DNA of 64,000 nt, taken from Bacillus sp. EB01. GTDB taxonomy: Bacteria > Bacillota > Bacilli > Bacillales > Cytobacillaceae. Below are positions 9,458 through 18,266 of the stretch, in pieces. Position 1 is the first letter of the stretch. Every line of letters begins with the position of its first letter. Location of the stretch: NCBI RefSeq assembly GCF_000613125.1, contig NZ_HG964497.1, forward strand, positions 3,412,153 through 3,476,152. The letters are read 5' to 3'. A model generated the notes under the pieces. It was not told the DNA's origin, searched no databases, and saw nothing but the letters and a program-made list of their open reading frames with translations. The translations under genes were made by a program, and so were the position numbers.

Positions 9458-10480
9458 ATGAGTAATAATAAAGAGGAAAACAACTCTATGTTTAGTATTA
9501 GAAGTTATCCCCATTATAAGGAGTTTGAATATTATGAATGCATAATTTGCCAACGTGAGTTTCCTTCGCCCTTAAGGTACTCCAAAAAGAGATTATTTAC
9601 TTGTAGTAAATATTGTGAAAACGTAAGAAATGGACTTTTAAAAATTAAAGGATTTTATCGTCTTTGCAAAGTTTGTGATAAACCGATTTGGGTTATGTCC
9701 TGTCATTCTAAGACAAAATTCTTTTGCTCACAACTTTGTAAAAGTCTGAGCCAAACATTCTGTCTTTCGTTAATTTCTGATGGTTTAAAGACAGGTGCTA
9801 AAAAATATTACGGTCCCAATTGGATACAACAGAGGAAAAGGGCAAGAAAACGTGATAGTTATACATGTCAAAATCCAAATTGTAGAATAACAGAAAAAGA
9901 ATACGGGCAGGAATTATCAGTTCATCATAAAAAACCATTTGTATTTTTTAAAGATTATTTTGAAGCGAATAAATTAGAAAATCTTATTTCTTTATGTGAA
10001 CCATGTCATCGAAAAGAACATGTTGGAGAACAACATCCTTTAAAATTTGATACGGAAAAGATTGTTTTTGAGAATGCCTTGAATAGGGTAGGAGCAAAAC
10101 AGTTGGAAGTCGCAAAAAAGGTTATTGATTTATTACTAAACACGGACAAATCCTTAAAGAACATTTCTGAGGAAACAGGATTATCGTATATTAGAGTTCG
10201 CTCCATTTACATTGGAGAAAGGTGGAAACAATTATATTCTAAACCGCCTAGAGAGATAAGGCCGAGAACTATGAGCCTAGCTAAAGATCCGGAAACATCG
10301 AGGGAAAAAATAAAAAAAGCCGTTTACTTACTACTAAATACTGATTTAAAAATAGAGGAAATAGTCGAAAAAACAGGAGTATCGAAGACAAATCTGTACA
10401 GAATTTATAATGGAAAAACAAATCAGGATCTTTATGAAATTGCACCTCGTTTAATTAGACCTAGAGGTAAGGTTAAATAA
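9458..10480 (+). CDS. Free-standing HNH endonuclease with zinc fingers and two C-terminal DNA-binding repeats
   Basis: 340 residues, strongly AT-rich compared with the host genes. Residues 28-53 and 70-94 each hold a C-x2-C ... C-x3-C zinc-finger-like motif. An HNH nuclease domain follows at about 126-190: paired cysteines C137/C142, HH at 156-157, NLISLC, and C183-H184 with H188. Two related repeats of about 50 residues (219-270 and 286-336), each containing LLLNTD...I.E.TG.S....R.IY and ending IRPR, look like helix-turn-helix specificity modules. Start ATG at 9458 after GAGGGATAAATA. It stands downstream of intron-bearing nrdJ and is separated from it by a terminator. A role as homing endonuclease for the nrdJ introns is inferred from position, domains and composition; a restriction-type or phage HNH function is also possible. 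Confidence 0.8.
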   Translation: MSNNKEENNSMFSIRSYPHYKEFEYYECIICQREFPSPLRYSKKRLFTCSKYCENVRNGLLKIKGFYRLCKVCDKPIWVMSCHSKTKFFCSQLCKSLSQTFCLSLISDGLKTGAKKYYGPNWIQQRKRARKRDSYTCQNPNCRITEKEYGQELSVHHKKPFVFFKDYFEANKLENLISLCEPCHRKEHVGEQHPLKFDTEKIVFENALNRVGAKQLEVAKKVIDLLLNTDKSLKNISEETGLSYIRVRSIYIGERWKQLYSKPPREIRPRTMSLAKDPETSREKIKKAVYLLLNTDLKIEEIVEKTGVSKTNLYRIYNGKTNQDLYEIAPRLIRPRGKVK

Positions 10481-11183
10481 TGAATAATGGATACCTAATT
10501 CCATATCCAAATATCAAAATTTCATTATCCTTCATTTCAACTCTAGGATTAAAGATATTAACTCAAGTTTCGGAGTGAAAAAACCCACTTAAATTCGTAT
10601 CCGGTTTAAACCGAAATATTTATTAAGAATTAATAATATTTAGGGAAAGGATGTTGTATAGTTTTTGTTGCTACTGTTATTCCGTGAATACACAAGAAGT
10701 TGACTTTACGCAACAAGTAATCAGGATTTCTGAATTTGATTATAACTTATTAATTAGCCTAACTGGAATTTGTAGCATCTCAACAGTTCCACAATCGAGA
10801 GCGATTGTGGAAAAAACGTAATCACACTTCTTAAAGTAATGGGGGCTTTAGTTTAGATCAATCATAGAAAATGATCAATCTGTTTACAAATATTGCTCAA
10901 TGTTTCACTCCGCATTTCTTTCTCCTCGGCGCGAGCGCCTGCGGGATCCCACTGACCTTTTCTCCTGTAGGAGTCTTAGCGCCATCCGCTTCAATCAATA
11001 AATTTTCTGTATTGCAGTAATTCTTTAGTTTAACTTATATAGCTGATTTTATTGAAAGTATTGATGCCTACAGGTTTTCACAAAAACTGCAATAGGAATA
11101 ATTTGCTTTCCTGTTTTTCTGTTCAATCCTCCTTTTTTGCTGATACTACTAGCAAGACTTTTTGCAAAAAGAGGGATGAACTT
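10481..11183. other. Intergenic region between the HNH gene and splB: hairpin and repeat remnant, no gene
   Basis: No convincing ORF. AT-rich sequence up to about 10.86 kb resembles the HNH gene in composition. A perfect hairpin TTCCACAATCG / CGATTGTGGAA lies at 10787-10812 with an AGAG loop and no T tract on either strand. A 12-bp palindrome CGGTTTAAACCG occurs near 10.6 kb. From about 10915 to 11001 there is a remnant of the interspersed repeat described at 21443-21939. The last 180 bases must hold the splB promoter, which I could not define. Confidence 0.6.
10915..11001. repeat. Truncated copy of the MITE-like interspersed repeat
   Basis: Contains TCCTCGGCGCGAGCGCCTG, CCCACTGACCTTTTCTCC and CCGCTTCAATCAA, matching the right-hand part of the element at 21443-21939 and the inverted copy at 48365-48986. 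No terminal repeats are left. Confidence 0.75.
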
Positions 11184-12209
11184 ATGAAGCCATTTATGCC
11201 GCAATTGGTTTATATTGAGCCACAGGCTCTTGAATACCCGCTTGGCCGAGAACTTAAGGAAAAGTTCGAAGGCATGGGACTTGAAATCAGGGAGACCACC
11301 TCACATAACCAGGTTAGGAATATTCCGGGGGAAAACGAACTACAGAAGTACCGGAACGCTAAATCGACATTGGTGGTCGGTGTGCGGAGGACACTGAAAT
11401 TCGACACTTCCAAGCCATCTGCCGAATACGCAATTCCACTTGCAACTGGATGTATGGGCCATTGCCATTACTGCTATCTTCAAACAACATTAGGGAGCAA
11501 ACCGTATATCAGGACGTATGTGAATCTAGATGAAATATTTGAACAGGCACAAAAATACATGGATGAGAGAGCACCGGAAATCACCCGTTTTGAGGCAGCG
11601 TGTACCTCGGATATCGTCGGCATCGACCATCTTACCCATTCATTAAAAAGAGCGATTGAGTTCATTGGGCAGTCGGAGTTTGGCCAATTGAGATTTGTGA
11701 CAAAGTATCATCACGTCGATCATCTATTGGATGCAAAGCACAACGGAAAAACAAGGTTCAGATTCAGTGTGAATTCCCGTTATGTGATTAAAAATTTTGA
11801 GCCTGGGACTTCATCCTTTGATGAAAGACTGGAAGCAGCTCGCAAGGTTGCGGGAGCTGGGTATCCGCTGGGCTTCATTGTCGCGCCAATTTACATGCAT
11901 GAGGACTGGGAAGAGGGATACCATGAGTTATTCGAAAGATTGAAGGTGTCACTTGATGGGGTCGAAATCAAAGATCTATCCTTTGAGATGATTCAGCATC
12001 GTTACACCAAGCCAGCTAAGAATGTAATCATGAAACGATATCCCAAAACCAAGCTTGAAATGAATGAAGAAAAACGTAAGTACAAATGGGGCAGGTACGG
12101 AATCGGTAAATATGTTTATCCAACCGAGGAAGCAGCGCGACTCGAGTCCACCATTCGAGGATATATTAGCGAATACTTTCCCAATGCTGAAATACAGTAT
12201 TTCACCTAA
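11184..12209 (+). CDS. splB: Spore photoproduct lyase SplB
   Basis: Radical SAM enzyme that splits the spore photoproduct (5-thyminyl-5,6-dihydrothymine) during germination. 341 residues from the ATG at 11184 (MKPFMPQLVYIEPQ) behind GAGGGATGAACTT, against 342 in B. subtilis. The longer frame from 11052 has no family-like sequence in its first 44 residues. The radical SAM cluster cysteines are C90, C94 and C97 in CMGHCHYC. C140 in EAACTSDIVG corresponds to the hydrogen-donor cysteine C141 of B. subtilis SplB. No splA is seen upstream; the gene stands alone before yqhO. Expression is expected in the forespore, but I could not place a sigma-G promoter with confidence. Confidence 0.94.
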   Translation: MKPFMPQLVYIEPQALEYPLGRELKEKFEGMGLEIRETTSHNQVRNIPGENELQKYRNAKSTLVVGVRRTLKFDTSKPSAEYAIPLATGCMGHCHYCYLQTTLGSKPYIRTYVNLDEIFEQAQKYMDERAPEITRFEAACTSDIVGIDHLTHSLKRAIEFIGQSEFGQLRFVTKYHHVDHLLDAKHNGKTRFRFSVNSRYVIKNFEPGTSSFDERLEAARKVAGAGYPLGFIVAPIYMHEDWEEGYHELFERLKVSLDGVEIKDLSFEMIQHRYTKPAKNVIMKRYPKTKLEMNEEKRKYKWGRYGIGKYVYPTEEAARLESTIRGYISEYFPNAEIQYFT

Positions 12210-12307
12210 GATGGTTTAATTTAAATTTTCAATTTGTCCACCGTACTATTTTGCAGTAAAGCCGCTTAAAGATGTAGGAGTGAATAACATCGATGGGAGT
12301 GGCTTCC

Positions 12308-13192
12308 ATGCTGATAGACGGTGTTTTTTCCGGTGGAGGAATAAAAGGCTTCGCTCTAATCGGTGCATATGAGGCGGTTGAAAGGCGCGGCTTCAGGTTC
12401 TGCCGGGTTGCGGGGACAAGTGCAGGGTCCATTGTTGCAAGCCTTGTCGCAGCGGGGTATACAAGCGTTGAAATGCGTGGCCTCCTTGATGAATTGAATT
12501 TGGAAAAGCTGCTTGATTCACGCAAATTGCTATTACCTTCTCCTTTAACAAAATGGCTGCTTCTTTATTGGAAAATGGGATTGTATAAAGGGGACGCACT
12601 GGAAGCATGGATTGCTGAAAAACTCGCTTTAAAAGGATTAAGAACATTTGGTGACTTGCCGCCTGAAACATTAAGGATCGTTGCCTCTGACCTCTCAAAC
12701 GGGAGGATGGTTATTCTACCGGACGACCTTCCAAAATACGGTCTGTCCCCTGCTTCGTTTCCGATAGCAAAGGCTGTCAGAATGAGCTGCAGCATTCCCT
12801 ACTTTTTTGAGCCTGTTAAGCTAACGGATGCCAGCGGGACTAACATCCTGGTTGACGGCGGTGTCCTGAGCAATTTCCCAATGTGGCTGTTTGATCGGGA
12901 GAATGTAAAGAAAGTAAGGCCGGTTCTCGGCATTAAGCTAAGCCACGATCCCGAAAATCATCCTAAGCACAAAATAAAAAATGCCATTCAATTGTTTGAG
13001 GCACTTTTTGAAACAATGAAGGATGCCCATGATGCGAGATACATTGCCCGTAAGCATGCCAGGAATATTATCTTTATTCCCACAGCCGGTGTTTTGGCGA
13101 CAGAATTTGAATTGACAGAGGAAAAAAAGGACCTGTTGATAAAACATGGCAGGGATTGTGCCGAATTCTTTTTCCGAAAGTGGAGCTATTGA
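12308..13192 (+). CDS. yqhO: Patatin-like phospholipase family protein (YqhO-like)
   Basis: 294 residues. Patatin features: oxyanion-hole glycines in FSGGGIKGFALIGAYEA, the nucleophile elbow GTSAGS, and the DGG motif (LVDGGVLSNFP) that supplies the catalytic aspartate, making a Ser-Asp dyad hydrolase. Two starts are possible. ATG at 12308 (MLIDGVFSGGG) has GGGAG eight bases upstream and gives the usual family N-terminus. ATG at 12293 is less well spaced. The lipid substrate is unknown. It keeps the B. subtilis position upstream of yqhP and yqhQ. Confidence 0.86.
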   Translation: MLIDGVFSGGGIKGFALIGAYEAVERRGFRFCRVAGTSAGSIVASLVAAGYTSVEMRGLLDELNLEKLLDSRKLLLPSPLTKWLLLYWKMGLYKGDALEAWIAEKLALKGLRTFGDLPPETLRIVASDLSNGRMVILPDDLPKYGLSPASFPIAKAVRMSCSIPYFFEPVKLTDASGTNILVDGGVLSNFPMWLFDRENVKKVRPVLGIKLSHDPENHPKHKIKNAIQLFEALFETMKDAHDARYIARKHARNIIFIPTAGVLATEFELTEEKKDLLIKHGRDCAEFFFRKWSY

Positions 13193-13330
13193 CAAAGATA
13201 AGCGCGAGCGCCTTTGTGAAAGGCAAAGAACGCCTCGCAACGGGAAAAAAGCCGTCTGTCTCTGCGATGTTAAATCACAGATGCTTTCCTTTGTGCTCAG
13301 CGCTGGAGCTAGACAGTTCTCATAATAAAA
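13193..13330. repeat. Fragment of the MITE-like interspersed repeat
   Basis: AGGCAAAGAACGCCTCGC, GTCTCTGCGATGTTAA and GCTTTCCTTTGTG match positions around 48840-48915 of the long copy. The fragment begins at the yqhO stop codon. ORFs predicted across it are not genes. Confidence 0.75.
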
Positions 13331-13351
13331 AATACTTTCTTAATTATAAAC

Positions 13352-13392
13352 AAAAGACCGGATTTCCTTTAAAAGGAGGCCCGGTCTTTTTT
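13352..13392 (-). terminator. Bidirectional terminator between yqhO and yqhP
   Basis: AAAAGACCGG / CCGGTCTTTT outer stem with an inner TTTCCTTT / AAAGGAGG pairing and T tracts on both strands. The hairpin includes the yqhP stop codon. Confidence 0.85.
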
Positions 13393-13743
13393 CTTTCCTT
13401 TTTTTCCTTCAATGACTGTTAAATGTGCCTGTGTTTTCTTCTTTGGTCTTTTTAAAGATGCAAGTGTTCCGTGGAAAGAGTTTTTTGCCTGTGGTTGGCT
13501 GTTCTTATTTCCATTTCGTTTCTTTGATTTTCTGGCAGCTTTGAGGAAAGCCCGTTGCTCTTTTTTGGCAGGATTGGCTGCAGTGATACGGCGGTAAATG
13601 TAATAAATAACCAAACCGATCAGGGCGGCAATGGCGATTTTTTGTATGAAATCGGAAGGATCATCTAAAAAGCTCCCCAATAAGCCAATGACCGCAAAAA
13701 AGATAAGAACACCTATAAAGAAACCGGATTTTCTTTTATTCAA
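13369..13743 (-). CDS. yqhP: Small membrane protein of unknown function (YqhP-like)
   Basis: 124 residues from a TTG start at 13743, chosen because GGGAGGTGG lies seven bases upstream on the minus strand. The longer frame from 13785 adds 14 residues with no ribosome binding site. Two hydrophobic segments (FFIGVLIFFAVIGLLGSFL and IAIAALIGLVIYYIYRRI) are followed by a very basic lysine-rich tail, ending HLTVIEGKKGKKKDRASF. No catalytic motif is visible. It lies between yqhO and yqhQ on the minus strand, as in B. subtilis. Confidence 0.75.
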   Translation of the reverse strand: MNKRKSGFFIGVLIFFAVIGLLGSFLDDPSDFIQKIAIAALIGLVIYYIYRRITAANPAKKEQRAFLKAARKSKKRNGNKNSQPQAKNSFHGTLASLKRPKKKTQAHLTVIEGKKGKKKDRASF

Positions 13744-13808
13744 GATAGCCACCTCCCTAAGAGCATCATAAGCAAATTTCCTCAATTTTAAACTTACTTT
13801 ACACTTCT

Positions 13809-14756
13809 TTATACAATTTCGTCCTGAAGTTTTGCCGCTTCAGTTTCTTTCTCCATTTTCAAGAGTTCATTAAATGAAAGAATCGCAACTTCGACTTGGC
13901 TATCGTCCGGCTCTTTAGTCGTTAAAAGCTGAAGCCACAAGCCAGGATAACCAAGGTAACGGAGGACCGGGATGTCCCTAAGCTTATTTGTGAATTGAAG
14001 GACCTCGAAAGAAATACCAAGAACAACCGGTATAAGCGCCAGCCTGTTCAGGACACGTACCCAAAGCGGATCAGTCGGGACGAATAAATAAATGAAGACG
14101 CCAACTACTACTGTAAATAGCATAAAGCTGGAACCGCAGCGGTAATGTAATCGGGAGCTTGCTTGGACGTTCTCGACGGTCAGTTCCTTGCCGCTCTCAA
14201 AGCAGTTAATTACCTTATGTTCTGCTCCATGATATTGAAATACCCTTTTTATGAGAGGAGTAAGCGATACAAAATATATATATGCGAGCAAAAGCAATAG
14301 CTTGAAAAGACCTTCGATTAGCACCTGTGCCGTGTCGCCCGGAAAGATTGGCTTAACCATTTCAGCCAGGAAGACAGGGATAAGAGTGAACAGGAATTTC
14401 CCGAATAAAAACGAGATAACACCAATCGCGGCAACGCCAAGCCATAGAGCAAGCTTCGAGGTTTCCTGCTCGGCAATAGTATCGTCATCATTTGGATCAA
14501 TATCGTAGCGTTCCGTTGAAAAATTAAGGTGCTTGGAACCATTCGCGCTGGCTTCAATAATTGCTGCGATGCCCCGGATGAATGGGATTTTTTTCAGGAA
14601 AGTTACAAATGGTTGGGATGTGCGTGGCAGTCTTAAGTAATCAATCGAATTATCTTTGCGTCTGACAGCTGTCACATAGTGATGTCTTCCGCCAAACATG
14701 ACACCTTCTACGACTGCCTGGCCCCCATATATGGGCTTGTTTTCTTTCGTTGTCAT
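13809..14756 (-). CDS. yqhQ: DUF1385 membrane protein (YqhQ-like)
   Basis: 315 residues. The opening IYGGQAVVEGVMFGGRHHYVTAVRR is the DUF1385 signature, and FQYHGAEHKVINCFE with RLHYRCGSSFMLF are its conserved polar segments. Four or more membrane helices are visible (FLFGKFLFTLIPVFL, GLFKLLLLLAYIYFVSL, SFMLFTVVVGVFIYLF, LALIPVVLGISFEVL). Biochemical function is not established. It is transcribed on the minus strand, divergently from yqhR, and about 65 bases upstream of yqhP. Confidence 0.87.
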   Translation of the reverse strand: MTTKENKPIYGGQAVVEGVMFGGRHHYVTAVRRKDNSIDYLRLPRTSQPFVTFLKKIPFIRGIAAIIEASANGSKHLNFSTERYDIDPNDDDTIAEQETSKLALWLGVAAIGVISFLFGKFLFTLIPVFLAEMVKPIFPGDTAQVLIEGLFKLLLLLAYIYFVSLTPLIKRVFQYHGAEHKVINCFESGKELTVENVQASSRLHYRCGSSFMLFTVVVGVFIYLFVPTDPLWVRVLNRLALIPVVLGISFEVLQFTNKLRDIPVLRYLGYPGLWLQLLTTKEPDDSQVEVAILSFNELLKMEKETEAAKLQDEIV

Positions 14757-14936
14757 TCTTATCTACACCAACCTACTAATAAAGTTGCACCCGCAGTGGA
14801 GACTGCCTGTACTTTCCTTTATTCTACTAGAAAAATACAAAAACCTCTATACATTGTGATTGAACATTTTTGCTGGAAGGAGAAGGCCTCGGATGTACAT
14901 ACTAAAACAGACCTTAAAATTAAAGGAGATGCAAAA

Positions 14937-15425
14937 ATGGAACCATCCAAGAATAATGAAAATAAAATGAGTGAATTTCGTATGTTAATCATATTAACCG
15001 GTTTCTGGGGCGGGCTTTTTTGGAGCTTTTTAGGCCAGGTAGGTTACTACTTCAATTTTACGAAAATTTCTCCAAGAGTAATCCTTGAGCCATGGGCATT
15101 AGGTAATTGGAAAACAAGCTGGCTAGGCACGCTTATTTCTATGATTTTGATTGCGGTGATTTCGATAGGAGTTGCGTTCGTTTATTCGGTTTTATTGAAA
15201 AAAGCCAAAGGGCTCATTCCTGGTGCAGCTTTTGGCCTTGGTGTTTTCTTGATCATATTTCTGCTGCTGAATCCTATTTTTCCTGGCATTTCACCTTTTA
15301 GAGATTTGGATAAAAATACGTTTGTGACATCTGTATGCCTCTTCCTTCTATACGGCGTATTTATAGGGTATTCTATCTCGTGGGAATTCTCGAATATTCA
15401 AAATAACAAGGAGATATCCGAGTAG
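14937..15425 (+). CDS. yqhR: Multi-pass membrane protein (YqhR-like)
   Basis: 162 residues from the ATG at 14937, with AAAGGAGAT well placed upstream. The frame continues open back to 14679, but that part overlaps the 5' end of divergent yqhQ. About four hydrophobic segments are visible (LIILTGFWGGLFWSFLG, LISMILIAVISIGVAFVYSVLL, LIPGAAFGLGVFLIIFLLL, SVCLFLLYGVFIGYSI). No enzymatic motif. Function unknown; it precedes aroQ as in B. subtilis. Confidence 0.8.
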   Translation: MEPSKNNENKMSEFRMLIILTGFWGGLFWSFLGQVGYYFNFTKISPRVILEPWALGNWKTSWLGTLISMILIAVISIGVAFVYSVLLKKAKGLIPGAAFGLGVFLIIFLLLNPIFPGISPFRDLDKNTFVTSVCLFLLYGVFIGYSISWEFSNIQNNKEISE

Positions 15426-15504
15426 GAGAAATACTTTTGATATGGTAGAATGATTTAGGTAAATAGTGCTGGCATTAGAGATTATAAAGATTTGGGGAAT
15501 ATCG

Positions 15505-15960
15505 ATGACAAAAAAAATCATGCTGTTGAATGGCCCGAATTTGAATATGCTCGGTAAACGTGAACCTGGCATTTATGGAGCGGAGACACTTGGTTCTATT
15601 GAAGATTCAATTAAAAAGCTTGGATTGGATAGGGGTTACGAAGTCGATTGCAGACAGTCCAATCATGAAGGAGCCTTAATTGACTGGTTACAGGAAGCAA
15701 ATGAAGAACGCTTCAATGGAATTATCTTCAATCCCGGTGCGTATACACATTACAGTTATGCAATCCGTGACGCAATTGCAGGAATCAGTGTACCGGTTAT
15801 CGAAGTCCATATATCGAATATTCATGCGCGGGAAAGCTTCAGGCATAATTCGGTTACGGCCCCAGTATGCAGGGGACAAATTAGCGGCTTGGGCACGAAA
15901 GGGTATGAACTGGCTTTTTACGCCCTAATGGACAGCGAAAAGGAGAGGAAGCAGGAATGA
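15505..15960 (+). CDS. aroQ: Type II 3-dehydroquinate dehydratase AroQ
   Basis: Converts 3-dehydroquinate to 3-dehydroshikimate in the shikimate pathway. 151 residues from the ATG at 15505 (MTKKIMLLNGPNLNMLGKREPGIYG), which matches the family N-terminus; the open frame from 15466 adds 13 unrelated residues. Active-site blocks: NGPNLNMLGKREPGIYG with the catalytic tyrosine, RQSNHEGALIDWL, FNPGAYTHYSYA and EVHISNIHARE with the conserved histidine. It overlaps the next gene by four bases (ATGA), so the two are translationally coupled. Confidence 0.94.
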   Translation: MTKKIMLLNGPNLNMLGKREPGIYGAETLGSIEDSIKKLGLDRGYEVDCRQSNHEGALIDWLQEANEERFNGIIFNPGAYTHYSYAIRDAIAGISVPVIEVHISNIHARESFRHNSVTAPVCRGQISGLGTKGYELAFYALMDSEKERKQE

Positions 15961-17018
15961 GCAAAGTAGATAAATTAAGAAATGAGTTCTCAAAACTGGG
16001 CATTGACGGCATGCTGATAACAAGTGATTTCAACCGCCGATATATGTCCAATTTTACTGGAACCTCTGGAACAGTCCTCATCACTGCGGATAAGGCGCTT
16101 TTTATTACGGATTTCAGGTATACAGAACAAGCAGCCAAGCAATGCGCAGGTTTCGAAATTATCTTGCGTAAAGGTACGATGGAGGAAGAAGTTGTTCTTC
16201 AAGCCAAGCAGCTGGGTATCCAAAAACTTGGTTTTGAGAAGAATCATGTTACATATGGCTTATATAAAACCTATCAGGCTGGAATTGAAGGCGAGCTTGT
16301 ACCAGTTGACGGTGCAGTAGAAAAGTTGCGCTTGATTAAGACCGATGCAGAGATTAAGATATTAAAGGAAGCTGCGGCTATTGCTGATGCGGCCTTTACA
16401 CATATCCTGGAATTCATCCGCCCGGGCAGAACGGAATTAGAGGTTTCGAATGAACTTGAATTCTTTATGCGTAAAGCGGGGGCAACATCTTCTTCTTTTG
16501 ATACGATTGTTGCTTCAGGATACCGTTCTGCATTACCCCACGGAGTGGCAAGTGAAAAAGTAATTGAATCAGGTGATTTTGTTACACTGGATTACGGTGC
16601 GTATTATAACGGGTATGTATCCGATATAACCCGGACTATTGCAGTAGGCGCTCCCGACCAGAAACTAAAGGAAATTTATGATATTGTTCTGGAAGCTCAG
16701 CTAAGGGGACTTGCTGGCATCAAGCCAGGAATGACCGGTAAGGAAGCAGATGCCCTCACCCGGAATTTCATTACCGAAAAAGGATACGGGGAGTATTTTG
16801 GCCATTCCACAGGTCATGGAATTGGTCTAGAAATTCATGAAGCCCCAGGGTTATCGGTTCATTCTGATGTAATCCTTGAGCCAGGCATGGTTGTGACGGT
16901 CGAGCCGGGCATTTATATTCCTGGGCTTGGCGGAGTCCGGATTGAAGATGATACTGTGATTACGCTTGATAAAAATGAAAAGCTTACCCACTCATCTAAG
17001 GAACTGATTATTCTTTAA
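15957..17018 (+). CDS. M24-family Xaa-Pro aminopeptidase/dipeptidase (YqhT-like)
   Basis: 353 residues. N-terminal creatinase-like domain, then a pita-bread metallopeptidase domain. Two-metal ligands are visible in [17 protein letters not shown] (two aspartates), [15 protein letters not shown] (histidine), [17 protein letters not shown] (two glutamates). It should remove N-terminal residues preceding proline or cleave X-Pro dipeptides. Start ATG at 15957 overlaps the aroQ stop. It sits immediately upstream of efp, an arrangement conserved across bacilli. Confidence 0.9.
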   Translation: MSKVDKLRNEFSKLGIDGMLITSDFNRRYMSNFTGTSGTVLITADKALFITDFRYTEQAAKQCAGFEIILRKGTMEEEVVLQAKQLGIQKLGFEKNHVTYGLYKTYQAGIEGELVPVDGAVEKLRLIKTDAEIKILKEAAAIADAAFTHILEFIRPGRTELEVSNELEFFMRKAGATSSSFDTIVASGYRSALPHGVASEKVIESGDFVTLDYGAYYNGYVSDITRTIAVGAPDQKLKEIYDIVLEAQLRGLAGIKPGMTGKEADALTRNFITEKGYGEYFGHSTGHGIGLEIHEAPGLSVHSDVILEPGMVVTVEPGIYIPGLGGVRIEDDTVITLDKNEKLTHSSKELIIL

Positions 17019-17038
17019 AGGAATTAGGAGGAACACAC

Positions 17039-17596
17039 ATGATTTCAGTAAACGACTTCCGTACAGGACTTACAATTGAAGTTGACGGCGGAATTTGGCG
17101 CGTTATGGATTTTCAGCACGTGAAGCCAGGTAAAGGAGCTGCTTTCGTCCGCTCCAAACTGCGTAACCTTCGTACAGGAGCAGTAAATGAAAAAACTTTC
17201 CGTGCTGGTGAAAAGGTTGGCAAGGCTCAAATCGATAACCGCAGGATGCAATATTTATATGCTAGCGGTGATCAGCACATCTTCATGGATAACGAATCGT
17301 ATGAGCAAATAGAACTTCCTGCAAACACAATTGAGTATGAGTTGAAATTCCTTAAGGAAAACATGGAAGTTTCAATTATGATGTATCAAGGAGAAACACT
17401 GGGTGTTGAACTTCCAAATACAGTTGAACTTGAAGTAACTGAAACCGAACCTGGCATCAAAGGTGATACTGCATCCGGAGGCTCCAAGCCTGCTACGCTT
17501 GAAACTGGACTTGTTGTACACGTCCCATTCTTTGTTAACCAGGGAGACCGCCTAATCATCAATACAACTGATTCTTCTTACGTTTCCCGCGCCTAG
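17039..17596 (+). CDS. efp: Elongation factor P
   Basis: 185 residues. EF-P binds ribosomes stalled at polyproline stretches and stimulates peptide bond formation. The N-terminal KOW-like domain carries the conserved loop [13 protein letters not shown] with Lys32, the residue that in B. subtilis is modified by 5-aminopentanol. OB domains follow, ending in a typical TDSSYVSRA-like tail. Start ATG at 17039 has TTAGGAGGAACACAC directly upstream. It is likely cotranscribed with aroQ and the M24 peptidase gene. Confidence 0.97.
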   Translation: MISVNDFRTGLTIEVDGGIWRVMDFQHVKPGKGAAFVRSKLRNLRTGAVNEKTFRAGEKVGKAQIDNRRMQYLYASGDQHIFMDNESYEQIELPANTIEYELKFLKENMEVSIMMYQGETLGVELPNTVELEVTETEPGIKGDTASGGSKPATLETGLVVHVPFFVNQGDRLIINTTDSSYVSRA

Positions 17597-17681
17597 TCCT
17601 GCCAGACATGGTCCGATTTAGAATGAATACTAATAAGCAGGATTTACGTAAGAAATTAGCAAGCACTTTAACATGGTACAC

Positions 17682-17722
17682 AAAAAGTTCAGAGCCTCAT
17701 ACATTGAGGCCTGAGCTTTTTT
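17682..17722 (+). terminator. Terminator between efp and the NUDIX gene, probably bidirectional
   Basis: AGTTCAG.GCCTCA / TGAGGC.TGAGCT stem with a 4-base loop, A tract upstream and T tract downstream, lying between convergent genes. Confidence 0.8.
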
Positions 17723-17725
17723 ATA

Positions 17726-18172
17726 TCAGCAATAGTTTAGGTAATACAAGGTATCTGATTGAAATACCTCCGTTATGTAGGAAATAAGAAAATCTTTATC
17801 TTCAGGGTAGGTTAAATCTAAAGCCTTTATTTCGTCTATGGTTTTCCAGGCAATATCATAAATAAGATTATCAGGGTCTTGAAATTTTCTCTCTCCCCCC
17901 ACGATTTTTACTAAAAAATAATGGACCTCAGCCGATAAGTTTAGATGTTCATAAATCCTGATTTTGACCTTAATTTCCTCAATAATTTCTGCTGAATATC
18001 CAGTTTCTTCCTCAATCTCCCTGGCACAACACTCTTCGAATGTCTCATTGTGCTCTTTTCCCCCTGATGGAATAGACCAGGTTTTTTTCTCTTCAGGTGT
18101 TCCTTGTAAAACCATAAGCAAATGGCCATTCTCATTCATACATAAGCCTGCAGAACCAAACCATCTTTGCAC
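17726..18172 (-). CDS. NUDIX hydrolase family protein
   Basis: 148 residues, GTG start behind AAAGGAGG on the minus strand. The NUDIX box GGKEHNETFEECCAREIEEETGY matches Gx5Ex7REUxEExGU and would bind the metal used to hydrolyse a nucleoside-diphosphate-linked substrate. The substrate cannot be told from sequence. It begins the block of genes inserted between efp and spoIIIA relative to B. subtilis and is on the minus strand next to an HAD phosphatase gene. Confidence 0.85.
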   Translation of the reverse strand: MQRWFGSAGLCMNENGHLLMVLQGTPEEKKTWSIPSGGKEHNETFEECCAREIEEETGYSAEIIEEIKVKIRIYEHLNLSAEVHYFLVKIVGGERKFQDPDNLIYDIAWKTIDEIKALDLTYPEDKDFLISYITEVFQSDTLYYLNYC

Positions 18173-18266
18173 TTTATGCGCCTCCTTTATAACTGTACTA
18201 AACTAAAAGAGTTCTACCTATTAGATGAAGTCCTTCTCTAACTCCGCGCTGATTGAATCAGGAAAT

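Noticed and set aside
13156-13422. 88-codon ORF after yqhO
   Set aside because: It spans the end of yqhO, a repeat fragment and a terminator; composition is not coding-like.
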